64,000 nucleotides of DNA from Sequoia sempervirens (lineage: Eukaryota > Streptophyta > Pinopsida > Cupressales > Cupressaceae). The first letter of the stretch is position 1. The number at the start of each line of letters is the position of its first letter. The stretch is taken from positions 53,524 through 117,523 of the forward strand of contig VDFB02139280.1 in NCBI GenBank assembly GCA_007258455.2, written 5' to 3'. The notes beneath the pieces were generated by a model. It saw nothing but the letters and a program-made list of their open reading frames with translations. It ran no database searches and was not told the DNA's origin. Position numbers and translations under genes: made by a program. Shown here in pieces: positions 36,600 to 49,716 of this stretch.

Positions 36600-37013
36600 A
36601 AAAAAAATTGAAAAATATGAGTGCACCAGATATTGAAGTCCTTGATCCAACAAAAGAAAAAAATGAATTTCGATATATACAAAAAAAGTTACGCATTATA
36701 CAGTCGCACTATGTTTGAATTGTAATTGGTTTGACTTCGAAACTTGATTAAAGAAAAAATATTCAATAAAAAACTATCTAACCAAGTGGAAGCACTAGAT
36801 ATTGGAGTTACAAATCTAAATTCAAAAGAATTAGAAATTTATCCTTCATGGAAAAAAAATTATGCATTATACGGTGTGCATCACTTTTTAAAAATGTTGT
36901 TTTATGAAAAAAACCAGTTTTCTTGGGAGATGGAAAAAGAAGTGCAATCTAATTCCAAAAATTTTGAAAAAAATATTTTTAAAATCTATAGACAAAATGT
37001 GACGAGACTCTAG
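36600..37013 (+). other. Duplicated coding-like segment, unknown
   Basis: A short frame from ATG 36618 (34 codons, starting MSAPDIEVLD) and a longer one at 36744-37013 (89 residues) share a spaced pattern: an acidic start, DI.V, a Lys/Glu-rich middle, KK and an I/L-rich end. At DNA level ..(A/C)AGATATTG(A/G)AGT.. and AAAAAA(A/G)TTA(T/C)GCATTATAC(A/G)GT recur about 178 bp apart. No family is recognised; it may be a relic of a larger coding region. Confidence 0.3.
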
Positions 37014-38600
37014 TTTGTATCATCTTTAAATTCCTCATGCTTTAGCTGCTATAGGTGCCTGAATGTGAAGATTTAGTTAAAAATAATAATTTCAGTGTCC
37101 AGTTTAGCCAAAAATTGTAAACCACTATTATGGGATCACCCTCCTTCCTCTTTCCAATATGACCAATGTTAGCTATATTAAGATCACATCTATCTTGCTC
37201 TCCTTTTACCTTTTAATGTTTTTTCATGTGACTTTATGCTTCTCTTTATCTATGGTGTTGTTATTTTCTTTTTTCTATCATGTATTTTAATTGAAATGAC
37301 ATCCCATTTTTTCTTATTTTGGAGGCACACATCCTAAGAATCTCTTAATTTGTTCTTCCCCTTCACACTATGTTAAATTTTTTATAAATCATACATGTAT
37401 TTAGGGCACATATTCTAATCACAAGTCATATAGACATATATATTCACAAGTGTAAATACACATTGTTAATGTGATTTTCAAATAAAAGTGAAGGCATCGA
37501 GATTGGTCAATAAGGAGTGTTTGCTTTGCCACTATATACCAATGTCTTGAGATTTTTTTTTGTATGGGACTACAACATGTTGCACAATCATATACACAAA
37601 GTATTAGCATTTGGCACAACCAGGTCTAACATTTTAGTCCATGTTTCTTTTTTTCATCCTTTTCCATTTTTGCATTTTATTTTTTATTTTTATTTATCAT
37701 TTTTTTGTAATTAGCATTAGTTTCCTTCTTTAAGTGCTTTGGATCTTCATTTATTAAGAATTTTTTTCTTTATGGTTAAATCACCAAAGGGTTAATTGAC
37801 ATCATATTAGTAGTAGATTAATTGTTAAACAAAAACCTTGGCTATTTAACCCTAGTGTAGAGTATTTGAGATTAGTTTGTAAGAGAAGTAATTGTTATTT
37901 ATTAAGTGAAAATTTGATCTCTATACCATTATATATCTTTGATCACCAAGCAACCAAGAATTCTAGTCCAAGTGCTCCTACATTTTATCAAACATCTAAA
38001 TCACCTAGCAACAAAGCAAGCTACCATTAGTGATTCATTGATTCTTATGATTCCTAGAGATAAACTATACTAGACCTTAAATCATGCATTTTCCTCTCAT
38101 GGTTCCTAGTGAAAAAGAAAGTTAGATCTTGAATCATGCATTACTCCTATTCATATATAGTAGTTTATTTTATCTAAGTCAAATTCTCTATTTATCACAT
38201 TTTTCTCATTGTATAAGATATCTCTATTTTTCTTTTCTATATATGTTTCTGATTTTCTAACATGTTTATTTTATAGGTTTTATGTTTTTCTAAGATATTT
38301 TATTTCATTTTATAAGATATTATTTTTAGTATTTTCTTTTCTATATATTATCGAATCTTATCACTTAGTGACATCAACCCAATAAAGTGGAGACAAAGTT
38401 TAATGTTTTTGATTAATAAAGCAAGGAAAGGGCCCTAATCTCAAAAGTTTAAGGTAGCATATAAAAAATGCAGACACAATAGGAAGGCACGTAGGCTCGA
38501 ACAAACAACTAAAGGGCACGTAGCCCAATAAAACACCAAAATTAAGGAAATGAAACTAAGAGAGAACAAAAAACATGTTAAAAATTGTATACCTTATAAA
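37014..38600. other. Intergenic, no gene recognised
   Basis: AT-rich sequence with short frames only. Around 38390-38480 the reverse complement ends in TTAATAAA-like text typical of plant retroelement 3' ends, but this is too little for a call. Confidence 0.4.
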
Positions 38601-38619
38601 TATTGCATTATTTTTTTGG

Positions 38620-38990
38620 TTTTTTTTTGTGTATTGACCTCTTGTAGAATGTTTTAGGATCATTTTAGCCTAGTCTTGCCCTTTTTCCTACTCATAGTGC
38701 TAGCATTTCAAAAAAAAAAAAATTGTGTGTTGAACCCTATATGTTGCAATGTGTTTCCCTATGTTAGTTTGATGCTTTGTTCCCACCTTGTGAAGTCTTA
38801 AAGCACATTGTGCGTGGTCAATTGTATAGTGTGTAGATGTTTGTGTAGTGCACTTCCATTCTTTGACTATATAGTTGTATGACCTATAAATCTCCTTTTA
38901 GTTTGTAAAGATTCTTTTGTTATTATCCTTCACTGGTTTTTAAAAAATTTAATCATCATCTTTACATTTTGAATGTCGTATGTAATGTGA
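38620..38990. repeat. Third, partial copy of the 23-34 kb duplicated unit
   Basis: The text TAGGATCATTTTAGCCTAG(C/T)CTT, then TGTTCCCA(T/C)CTTGTGAAGTCT and ..CATTTTGAATG matches copy A at about 27775-28010 and copy B at about 33280-33585. Order and orientation are the same, so a fragment of the unit's right end is repeated about 5 kb downstream of copy B. Confidence 0.7.
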
Positions 38991-39739
38991 ATAATCTTGA
39001 GCAAGTATAATAGAGGGTACGATCCCTAGTTTTAAACCCATATTAACATAAAAATTAAAAAAAGGAAGTAAATAATCTTTCTTAACAATGAACTTGGGGA
39101 TGTAATACTTCAAAATTGCTTCCCCAAACTTGTGAATATTTTACTAAAAACATCTAAATTAATAATTCAATGAATCCTAAATAAAGGATCAAAAAAGAAA
39201 TTAAAGATCCCAACCAAAATCTACTTTATCTTTTGGGGCTTACAAGAAAGGGAGAAATAACGACAACCAGGTCCAATTTCCCTCTCTTTCTGAAAGACAA
39301 CCCTTATCATTTAGAAAACAAGAGATACTAAATAAATAGAGCACCCTAACCTAAAAATAAACACATAAAATATACCTAAAGAAGTAAAAGTAGTCTAATG
39401 CAAAACCATCCTTATAATATGACAAAAAGAAACAATAAAATTTCAAAATAAATATAAACACAACCCAAAAAATTAATTTCATTGATACAAAATAATTTAT
39501 TATAACCAAAAAGATTGCTAAGCTATCAATTTCACTTTATCAACTAGATTGCTGCTCAATTTCACTTTATCAACTTGTCTCATTATCTCACACATTGATT
39601 CTCATGGTTTACTCTAGTCCTATCAATAATTCAACACTATGTCTTTCTCCAACCAATTCTATCGTTTTCATTAAGAAGTCTATTGAAGTTGGAGTGGTGT
39701 CCACATCTTCACAGATTCAATAATGGCAGATGATAAGAA

Positions 39740-40070
39740 ATGAGTGAAGCAGAAACAACATGTCAAACCCTCGTGCCGAGGAAGGTGGAAATTTAGATTT
39801 ACGTTTGTATTACGTTTCCTTGGAATAGACAGAGATGATCATATCAAACAGTCGTGCCGAGGAAGGTGGAAATTGAGAAAAGGAAATGTTCAAATCTATC
39901 GTTTGCAACACGCAAAACGTGAATTGATAACGCAAACTCGTGCCGTGCCGAGGACGGTGATAATTTAGAATTTTAAATATTTGTGACCTCGGTGCTCCAA
40001 ATTCTTTGCTCGTGACCTTTCGAGGAGAAGAAAAGTCTTCGATGAACAACATATCATGCAGTTTTTCACC
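39740..40070. repeat. GC-richer three-copy tandem repeat (CGTGCCGAGGAAGGTGGAAATT)
   Basis: CGTGCCGAGGA(A/C)GGTG(G/A)(A/T)AATT occurs at 39772, 39853 and 39944, spaced 81 and 91 bp, with TCAAAC.. before the first two. The GC content stands out from the surroundings. The phrase ACGGTGGAAATTTAG also appears upstream of the receptor promoter near 22278. The two short overlapping frames here are not convincing genes. Confidence 0.6.
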
Positions 40071-40773
40071 TCCACATTAGAAATATCAATCGATAAAATG
40101 AAAATTTATAAATCCTATTTAATCAGTGCATATCTAAGGTAAGGAAAACAATATAGTTTTACTATTGTGTTAGAATTGAAGTTCTAGATTTTCTTAACCC
40201 TAAGTCAAGTTGTAATGTCTTAAGCTTTCACCTAACGCATCAGTGGACAAAAATTAGATGAATTACTTTTTTCTAATACAAATGTGACACCAAGCATGTT
40301 TCATTGTACTTCTACATCCACAAGATGTGATGGCATAATATAATACACACCTAACATGCTTACCAATGCACTAAGCATAGTGATACAAGTGGAAGGCTAA
40401 GTATGTCATAGGCTCAACACTTTGACTAAAACAAGCAATGAACCACTTCTTGGGTATCTCTAAAGGTGAGAAGAAATGAAACAATCTCCCTTGGTTTAAA
40501 ATTTAGGGATGAAACTACACAAAGCGTAGATGGCTTGAAACAAAGTGCATAGCTTAGAGTTTGGAGTTTGAGCACCCAAGAGTTTGGTTTATGAGTCACA
40601 TTGTCTCAAACTTTAGAGTTTGTACTATAAGATGTAATCTACAAGTTAGGGGTGAAATTCTAATCCCTTTGTAAGCAAACGTCTCAAGGTTAAAAATCTG
40701 AATTCTAAATTGACAATTGAGAACATTAGGGAAAAAATCTAAGACTTCCAAATGAATGTACCTCCAAATTTAT

Positions 40774-41174
40774 TATTGGAGTTGATAGTGAACCCCATAG
40801 CTCCCAGAAATCACTTGCAACCAAAATACCTATCACAAATGAGAGATCAAAGCAACTGATTTGTTATGCAACCAAGACAAAAATATTGATCCACAAAAGC
40901 ATTTGATATGCCCTATGTATTGAATAATAAATAATTGGATTTTACATGAATAATTGATTACAATGAATGATAATCCTTATAAATGGAAAACAAACCCTAG
41001 ATGAGGATTTGATTAGATTGTGACAAGTGTCTTAATCTCATACAATGAGATAACATAACCTATATTTAGCCCAATATAATAATAAAAACACTCCTAATTT
41101 TATCTTAAATGAATAAAGCAATAAAGGACTTATTAATTAATTAATTATCAAGTGATGTCCTAATTACTCCAACA
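40774..41174 (-). mobile_element. ~401-bp copia-type 3' LTR with polypurine tract
   Basis: On the minus strand TTAAGGGGGGTG (plus 41173-41184) is a polypurine tract running directly into TGTTGGAGTAATTAGG, a typical copia LTR start. The opposite end reads ..CAACTCCAATA, the inverted counterpart of TGTTGGAG with one change. A TATA-like and poly(A)-like AT-rich core lies between. Internal sequence continues to the right (41175 to perhaps 41500) but has no readable domain. No 5' LTR was found. Confidence 0.65.
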
Positions 41175-41499
41175 CCCCCCTTAAGATCAACTTGGGGAGA
41201 ATCTAAAAAACCTATATGTAGAATGCAATTATGGATGCATGGATAGGTCCTTGCTACAAGGATTGATGAGGTACCCATGTATAAATAAGTGAATCTCTCA
41301 TAAACAAAGAAAAGGAAAAACAGGGGAAAACTCGACTCCAATTTAGAGAGAAAATGAAATGGTTGCACTAATGACAGAAGGATAGAAGTTTTGGTGGTTT
41401 TTAATTCCCTAGGTTGGCTCTTAAGATACTCTAAAGAATAGCCAAATCTTATATTCAATTATCTTAAGAGAGTGTCCAAGAAACAAGAAAATATAGAAT

Positions 41500-43949
41500 A
41501 AACTCTTCATCTGCACTTTACACTCTGCAAGACCTAGGAGAGTGATCCTACACAATATAACCTAAGATTCCTTGTCATTATCCTTAGATAATGTTTAAGA
41601 AAATATGTTCTCACAAATTGGTCAAGAATTATAGATAAACACAAATGATGGCCTAGACCCTTAAGATTTTATGCATTTAGTGCCTCAAAACATGAGAAAT
41701 AACATTATGCAAATAAATTATTGTAGTAAGGGAAAATATTCTTTTAAATTCATAATCTAGGAGTTGTATTCAAATGTGCAATTTCAAATAGACTAGTGAC
41801 TTAAGCCTAGGAAACAAATTCAAGACAAATATAATTGAAACTTGTATAATAGTATTTTGACCTAGTTCATAAAAGCTTTGTAACAATACCTTACACATAA
41901 ATTACACTTGTGCAACTCCTAGCCAATTCTACTTACAAATTTGTGCATACACTCAAACCATTCAATATTATCTACATAACATGTTTATTCTAATCCTTGA
42001 GTAAAAGCAACACAATAAATATTCAACCACATGAAATTTGTAGAGATGAATAAAAAGATACTTGATCTAATTTTTGGTAGTTGTGTTTGTTTTTAAGTTT
42101 GAAAACTTTTTAGCATGAATTTTGGTATCAAATCTAGTTCCAACACTAGGAACCTATGGCCCATGTGTTAAAATTCCAATAATGGTTGATCAATTTAATA
42201 ATTTAATCATTGAAAATTGACACTACTAGTTTATTGAGTTAATTTTAAGTTAATGATATGGTTACTTGCAAAGATTAGTTAAGTATTTTGTTGTCGTAAC
42301 TCATGCAATCATATTATGTAACTCTTTCGTTGATATTATAGTAATTTTTTTTCCTAGAAGAGTTGAGTTGAAATTAAATTTCTTTTTTGTACAAATTACC
42401 CTATAACATATTTCCTTTCTTAATATTTCTTTATTTTGAAATGTTTGTTTTGTGAGTAGAAGATGTTAGTATAATTACCTCTATGTTCCTTCACATTTTT
42501 GTGAACATTTGTGATGGCACTGTCAATTGATGTCATCATAGGTGCCAAGACCATGTTGATAAGTTTTACCTTGGTTTATGAGTGGCCAATATTTTTGGGT
42601 TGTGTTAAACCTTTAATCAATTTTGCTTATGTGATGGGTTCTTTTATTTTAAGCATTGTGTGTTGTAATTTGTTTTTTTTTCTTCGAGTTTGTCTTAGTT
42701 ATGATGGATATATCTTTAGTTATAAGTGATGATAGTTAAGTCTTTGAGGATATTGGTATGTTCAAATAAAGGTAAAAGTATAGCTTGTGCTCGGGTTGTG
42801 CTTTAAGAAAAATAGTTTAACCTTCTCTACCATTAACCTTACCCTCCAACAATTTTATCTGGTTCCAAATAAATCAGTTTTGTTTATCCTACCTTTTTAC
42901 CAAAAAAATAGTATTTGTCTTCTTAAGATCTTTAAATTCTGAAAGTGTTTTCTAAAAAAAATCTTGTAATAAAATTTGATACATTTGAGATACAAATTAA
43001 TATATGTGTGTCTTTTGGTTGTTCATGTTATGTTTGATTGAAACTTGAATGCATATTTAGATTTTGTTTGGTTTTATTTAGCCATTGGTAATTTTCATTA
43101 TGGATTAAACTCTTAATTTTTTATTATTGTTGTAGCATTCTAAAAATGCAAGAGTGGGATAGTAAAGTAGATAAGGAGTTCCAATCTTGAACTCTTGGGT
43201 TGTTGGATGAAGTGTGAGACCTCATAGTAGTTGGAAAAACTTGAGGCAAGAAAATGTTATAGTGTTAATAAGGATTCAAAATAAAACTTAGATTAGGCTA
43301 TGAATAATTTTTTTCATGTATGTACCTCACAAAATGGTAATGTTGGTAAACTAAGTGCAAGGTAGGAAAATTAGAGTAACATTGAATTATAGAAGTATGC
43401 CCATAATATTTGATAAAATCTTTGGTTTTAATGTAGTTATGTTGTTGTTGCATAGAATATACTTCTTTCCTCCTTGTTGTTCATGATTATAATTCCCAAT
43501 GGAGTACTTATTTAAATAACTTCCATATTGGTTAGATATATTATTAGAGTAGGGTTAGTTCAAAAAAATGATATCTAAAAGTGTTCAATCATCATCACTA
43601 GAGAACCGTAATGTGCATGTTTATACCTTTGCATTATGTAGGAAATTATAAATGAAAGAATATAAATGAATTAAATATTATTTATTTACTAGAGCATCTT
43701 CAAGGTTTTTTTAGCTATATAGAGGTCATGTGAAAACTAGTTGATCTTATTTTAGTGATATAAATTCTAGTCAAGTATGTGTATATATGTATAATTATTA
43801 ATTTTTTAGCCATGTTATATATTGTTGATTGATAAACCTATTATTGATACCTCTAGGAATTTCCTCCTAAGTTTATTCTAAAGTTTGAGTGTAGGAGATA
43901 TTACCCACTCTTTCATATTAGCTCTATCATAAGTCTATAAAGTAAGAAC
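41500..43949. other. Intergenic, AT-rich
   Basis: No gene is supported. TTGGTATCAAATCTAG at 42121-42136 resembles a primer-binding site but has no LTR end next to it. Confidence 0.4.
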
Positions 43950-43954
43950 ACATT

Positions 43955-44360
43955 TGATACACACACACACACATACATATATATGTATATATATCAATAT
44001 AAGAGTACATAAAAAATTGTATATAATAAACACTAATAAACACATTATAACAAATGTATGCATATATATATATGTGTATAAACATATATGCCTCTATGTA
44101 CACGTATGTGTATGTATATCTATATCGATGCATTTATATGAGTGTGTCCATTCACTAACGTACACATGTATCGATGTGTACATATACATATGGATACATG
44201 TATATACTACACACACACACATATATATATGTTAACATTCGTTTCACATATAGCCATTCACAATTACCACCATATTGATAAGTGTGTACATGTGGTATAT
44301 CTATACATATGCATATACGTGTCGTTAGATCTCATTGACATGCATGTGCATATATAAACA
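43955..44360. repeat. Compound CA/TA microsatellite region
   Basis: Runs of (CA)n, (TA)n and mixed TACATATATG-like text form alternating purine-pyrimidine DNA over about 400 bp. The open frames on both strands here (Tyr/Ile/His-rich) are by-products of the repeat. Confidence 0.85.
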
Positions 44361-44941
44361 TGGTTCCATGTTCATCCCACTTGTCCATATGATCGTAATA
44401 GCACAAGAAAGATCTCAAAAGTTCAAGCAGATAAACATCACCCAATGCATGAAAAAGTAAACAAGATTCTCAAATGTAGACATATCGGCTAAGGATGACT
44501 TACCTATTACCCACAAACTAACTCAACTGAATATTTCTAATATGGTGTCTGTATATGCTTAGTTAGTTTACTTTTATCGGTTACCCGACCTAGATCTTCT
44601 CCTAAGTGACACTTCCCCTCCACTTGGTGGAATGGAACACATACCTGCATCCACTAACATGTGCACATGAAAATTAATTATTCATAACAATATGCAATAC
44701 ACATTAACATCTCCAAAGTTAGAATAATGATAATTCAATAACCTTTCATTCGAATATATGCAGTATTTCACCATGAATAACATCAACAAAGGCAACATTC
44801 AAATGAGACATTCATCAGTTGAGATAACATTCATATTGATAACAAGGTACAAGCATAATTTATTCATCTCTAGAATTCACATTACATCCATATTAACCTA
44901 TGTAGTAATAGTAAATAGTAACTCTACATTTGGGGTGTAAC
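44361..44941 (-). repeat. Candidate 3' LTR of the chromovirus (left end unknown)
   Basis: On the minus strand the purine tract AAGGGGGGGAGTA (plus 44942-44954) precedes TGTTACACCCCAAATG, the usual start of many plant gypsy LTRs. The LTR would run leftward, but its other end was not found and may be lost at the microsatellite. It does not match the LTR beside the primer-binding site at 50482. Confidence 0.45.
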
Positions 44942-45063
44942 ATACTCCCCCCCTTATGAATCATCATCCCTAATGAACTTAAGGTATTATTAAAAAATAA
45001 CAACTAACAACACATTGTTCACACATTCTCAAAAGCATCAAGAATATTAGGAATTTTTTGCTA

Positions 45064-48000
45064 AATTTCCACATAGTCCTCCCAAGTAGTTATGTCTTCT
45101 ACGTACTGATCCCACTAGAATTTGCACTGCAAGACCTCTCTGTTATGCAAGCGTAGCTTACGCGTTCCTAGCACCTTGATGGGCTTGAGAGTTACTACTT
45201 CGACATCCCACACTTGTAAAGCAATCCAATCAATTAAATGATTATCCCCTGGTATATAATTTTTAATTTAGGACACATGGAAGACATTATGCATTCTGGG
45301 AAGAGCTGGTGACAACGTGATCTGATAGGCTACTGGACCCACTTCCTCTAGAATCTCAAAAGGTCCAACGTAACATGGGGATAACTTAGAAGACTTTCCA
45401 AATTTAATGGAACTCTTATGAGATTTCACTCTCAACAATACTTTGTAACCTAAGGAAAAATTACAAGGCACTCTCTTAGTGTCAATGTAGCTTTTTTGTT
45501 GATTGTTAGCTTCAACTAACCTTTGTTTAACAACCTTAACCTGTTCATCCATTTCAGCCAACATTTCTGGCCTAAGACTTAGTTGATCCTCAAGTTTATC
45601 CCAACTTATAGGAATTAGACACTTTCAACCATACAAAGCTTTGAATGGATCCATCTTTATCATAAAATGATAAGAATTATTGTAAGAAAATTCAACTAAG
45701 GGTAATTAATCCTCCCACTTGTACTACTGATCCCTGTAATATACATCCTAAGTAGGTCAAGTTCGATACTTGGTTTACCCTTTTTGTTTTCCCATCCATT
45801 TCCTGATGATATGTTGAGCTAATATTCAAGTGAGTCCCTAGTGCAGAAATCAAGGTTTTCCAAAACCTAGAAGTGATTTGTGCATCCCTATCTGAAATTA
45901 TCTTTTCAGGAATTCCATGCAATCTAAACATGTCCTGCACAAATTTCCTCGCTATGACAGGTGCTCCATTAGTTAGGAAATCCCTAGTATAAAATGTGCT
46001 ACCTTTGTAAGATTATCTACTACCACTAGAATGGCATTGTGCTTATTCCTGGACATAGGGAATCCTTGCACAAATTCTGTACTTATGACTTGCCACTTCC
46101 TCTCTAGTATATCATGTGGGTATAACAAGCTCGTAGGATGATGATGCTCAAATTTCACCCTTTGACACTCAAGACACCTAGCCACAAAATTAACGACACC
46201 TCCTTTCATTCCCTTCTAGAAGTATAATGGTTTTACATCAGCCATCATTTTCGTCACTCTAGGATGTCCAAAGTACTGTGCTTCATTTATTTCATTCCAT
46301 AACAAATTTCTAAATTCCTTTACATTGGGTACATATATTATACCCTTGTATCTAAGTATTCCATTGGATTCAAATTGAAAAGCTTCATACCTCGAATCTT
46401 GTGGATTATCCGTGAGTGCTTGCTTCACTTGCAAGTAATACTCATCCTCCTTTCACTTTTGGAGTACTTTCCCCTTGAAATCTATTTGGATTGTTACTGT
46501 AGAAGCAACGTGTCATCTTCAACTTAATGTGTCAACAACCTGATTTTATTTTCCCTTAATATAACTGATATAAAAATCATAGTCAACTATTAACTCTAAC
46601 CATCTTCTTTGCCTAACATTCAAATTAGGTTGAGTAAAAAGGTACTTTAACCCATTATGGTTAGTTTTCAACTCAAAGGGTTTTCCTAGAAAATAGTGCC
46701 TCCACATTTGTAATGCATGAACTACAACTGTCAATTCTAAATCATGCGATGCATAATTCATCCCATATGGTTTTATCTTTCTAGATTCATAGGAAATTGC
46801 TTGCCTCTCTTGCATCAGTACACTTCCTAACCCTTCTCCGCATGCATCCATGATAACGGTAAATTTACCTTCAGGATCTAGTACTTTTAAGATCGGTGTG
46901 GTGGTTAGTTTCTCCTTGAGTAGGTCAAAAGCCTCTTGACACATCTCAGTCCATACAAACTTATTTCCTTTCTTTTGTAAAGAATTGGGAAAGCAATCTT
47001 AGAAAAGTTTGCAACAAAATTCCTATAATACCTTGTCAAAACCATAAAACTTCTTACCTCCAACATGTTCTTAGGCAGAGGCCACTCAATTACAACTTTA
47101 ATCTTAGTTGGATCTATGACAATTCTATTTCCCGAAATCACATGACCTAAATAATGTACCCTCTTTTGGAAGAATGTGCACTTGGAAATTTTACCATACA
47201 ACCTATGTTAGATCTCAACCATTGTAGGACCATTTCTAAATTCCTGCAATGTTCTTCCTCATTTATAGAATAAATCAATATATCATCTAGAAAAACTAGT
47301 ACAAATTTGTCAAGGTAATCCCTGAACACACTATTCATCAAGTTCATGATTGTTGCAGGTGCATTTGTTAAACCGAAGGGTAAAACAGTGAACTCATAGT
47401 GACCATATCTGGTTCTAAATGTAGTTTTAAAGATATCTTCATCCTTAACCCTCAAGTGGTGATATCCAAGCCTCATATCTATTTTAGAGAATATGACGAC
47501 ACCCCTCATTTGATCAAAAAGGTCATCAATGTGTGGCAATGGATACTTGTTCTTAACCGTAGCTTTGTTAAGCATATGATAGTCGATGCACAAACATAAT
47601 GTACCATCTTTCTTCTTAACAAAGATGATTGGTGCTCCCCAAGGTGATACACTTGGCCTTAGTAGTCCTTTCAACAACAATTCATCCAATTGTGTTTTAA
47701 TTTCCATAGGTTTGGTGGTTGTCATCCTATAGGGTACCTTAGAAATAAATTCTGACCCTGGAATTATATCTATAGAGAATTCAAATATTCTTTTCGAAGG
47801 CAACCTTGGTAACTCCTCTAGAAACACATCTAAAAATTTCCTTAATATTGGATACTTCTCCATATCCGATTTTCCAGTTTCATCTATTTCACCATCTTCT
47901 AGTTCATGTAAAATCTATAACTCTGAATCATCTCTATCCTTCCCAAGTTCTTCAATCTTTACAGTGAACATTTTACACCCTTTCTTCTTAGCTCTTATAA

Positions 48001-48400
48001 GTTGCATTGTTGTAATTTGTCAAACCTTAACCTCCCTAGGTATCCCTTGGAATTTAACTTGATTTCCAAAATCATCTAGGCATTCTACAGTCTTAGCATG
48101 GCAGTCTACTATAGCCCTATGTTTCCATAACCAATTCATACCTAGGATAACATCATATGATCCTATAGGTGCAACATAAAGGTTAAATTTTGTAGAAAAA
48201 TGAGGTTGTTCTAGCTTAGCCTCGAATAGACATTGATCCACCTCTACTCTTGTCTGGTTTGCATACTCTACATTCTAAGACATTGTCATGTGTCCTACCT
48301 TTCTAGATATTTTTTTAGCTAAATTCTAGGTGAAATGAAATTCTCAATTCCACCAGTATCAATAAGAATAGAAATAGGTAATCCAAACAAAATATCTGGC
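45064..48400 (-). pseudogene. Chromovirus pol remnant (PR-RT-RH-IN-chromodomain)
   Basis: Protease: active-site LIDTGG at 48349-48366 and the later YDVILGMNWL at about 48125-48155. Reverse transcriptase (47147-47863): [24 protein letters not shown] and an intact FLDDILIYS at about 47268-47294. RNase H (46546-46944): the first Asp and Glu motifs remain, but the family's TDH is TNH. Integrase (45692-46434): the zinc-finger CLECQ is kept and the first His appears replaced by Asn. In the catalytic core the first Asp position reads STEF and the final Glu position reads DGKTKRVNQ, so two of the three acidic residues are altered; the middle DRD is kept. The C-terminal part ends in a chromodomain-like stretch at about 45065-45187 (PIKVLGTRKL .. 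ITTWEDYV). Stops and frameshifts separate the domains. It cannot encode active enzymes. Confidence 0.9.
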
Positions 48401-48528
48401 ATTTTGACTAGAGTTACTTAGTACTCTACTTGTCGATCTTCCATCATTGCAAGTATCTTATACTAAAAAATTTCTTGTTGAGTGGGTAATTAATTACCAT
48501 ATGGTCGCGATCCAAAATTTCTATTGGG

Positions 48529-49527
48529 ACACTCATTAGCATAGTGATCCTCTCTACATATAAAACATCCCAAAGGTGGTCCTCTTTTTCCTATGATTTC
48601 TTTTCCTGCTCTCTCCTAATCTCTTTTCCATTATTGTGAAATATTTTCCCCTTAGGCCTTGGAGAATTTTGCATAGATTCCTCCATCTTAGGAACTATCT
48701 TGTTAGGAACTTACACATCCTCCTTTTACTCTCTACTTTCTTGACAAGTGGAATTATCCCTAAGCTTTTGCTCCTACTTAATTAACTTCTCATATACAAT
48801 ATCCATTGTTGTTGGACAATGCATATCCACTTCTCCAATTTGACTATTGAGTCCCATTATAAATTTCCTAATGTAGAAACATTCATCCTTATGATATATG
48901 GGAACATAGTGCAGAAGTTGGGTAAACTTCTCCCAGTATTTGTTGACTATCATGTTACCTTGTTTCAAACCCTAGAAATCTAAGAGTTTCTAGTCATAAT
49001 ATAGTTGTGGTAACCATCTCTTACGAAAAATCTCTACGAATTCTCCCTATGTTAGCTTCCATGAGTTGATGTTAAGTTCCAACTTCTTGTTCATCCACTA
49101 GTTAGAGGCTTCCCTTGCTAACTGATACGCACCCCATGCAGCTTTAGTAACTTCATCATAGTTACTTATTTCAAAATACTTTTCCATTTGAACAAGCCAC
49201 ACCTCAACTTCATCACCTCCAACACTACCATCAAACTTAGGTGGAATAACCTTTTTCATGTCCCTTGAAATTTTGGAAGCTACAAGCTTCTTATTCCTTT
49301 CCACCGATGGCATGGGTGATTTTTCCTTCTCATGATTATGGTTTTCAATGGGGAGAATTTTCTCCCTCATGTTCATTAATGGGTACTTCCTTTTCTACCC
49401 TATCCTTAGCTCTTTCTTGTTCAAGGTTAGCCAATCTTTCCAAGATTTGGTCAATCCTAGCCTCTACTCCATTGGTTCCTTGTCCAACCTCCTGACTTCC
49501 ACTAGGATTAGTTTGTGTCCTCACCAT
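48529..49527 (-). pseudogene. Chromovirus gag remnant with zinc knuckle
   Basis: Gag forms the particle and binds RNA. It starts at ATG 49527 (MVRTQTNPSG) with a short coiled-coil-like Leu/Glu stretch (RIDQILERLANLEQERA). A frameshift near 49345 leads into PPKFDGSVGGDEVEVWL, a hallmark of plant gypsy gag, and then KQGNMIVNKYWEKFTQL. Several stops follow. The zinc knuckle CFICREDHYANEC lies at 48529-48568 and lacks the usual Gly before His. Confidence 0.85.
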
Positions 49528-49716
49528 GCTTATGTGATTGGTTTCTACCTGAATTTTTTATCCATGTTAGACTAAATTATGTTATCAATTATCTTATGGA
49601 AAACATAAAAATAAACATTCATATGTAAACAAGAATTCCACATAAGATTAAGCATATGCCTCTTTTGATAAACACATAATTTTATTCATTTCTTGAGGAT
49701 TTCAATATCTTTTCAA

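Noticed and set aside
38390..38480. Possible LINE 3' end on the minus strand
   Set aside because: Only a short AATAAA-rich resemblance; no ORF2 sequence or target duplication found.
42121..42136. Primer-binding-site-like TGGTATCAAATCTAG
   Set aside because: No LTR end with CA precedes it and no gag follows; the match is short.
43927..44357. Tyr/Ile/His-rich frames on both strands
   Set aside because: They translate a CA/TA microsatellite.
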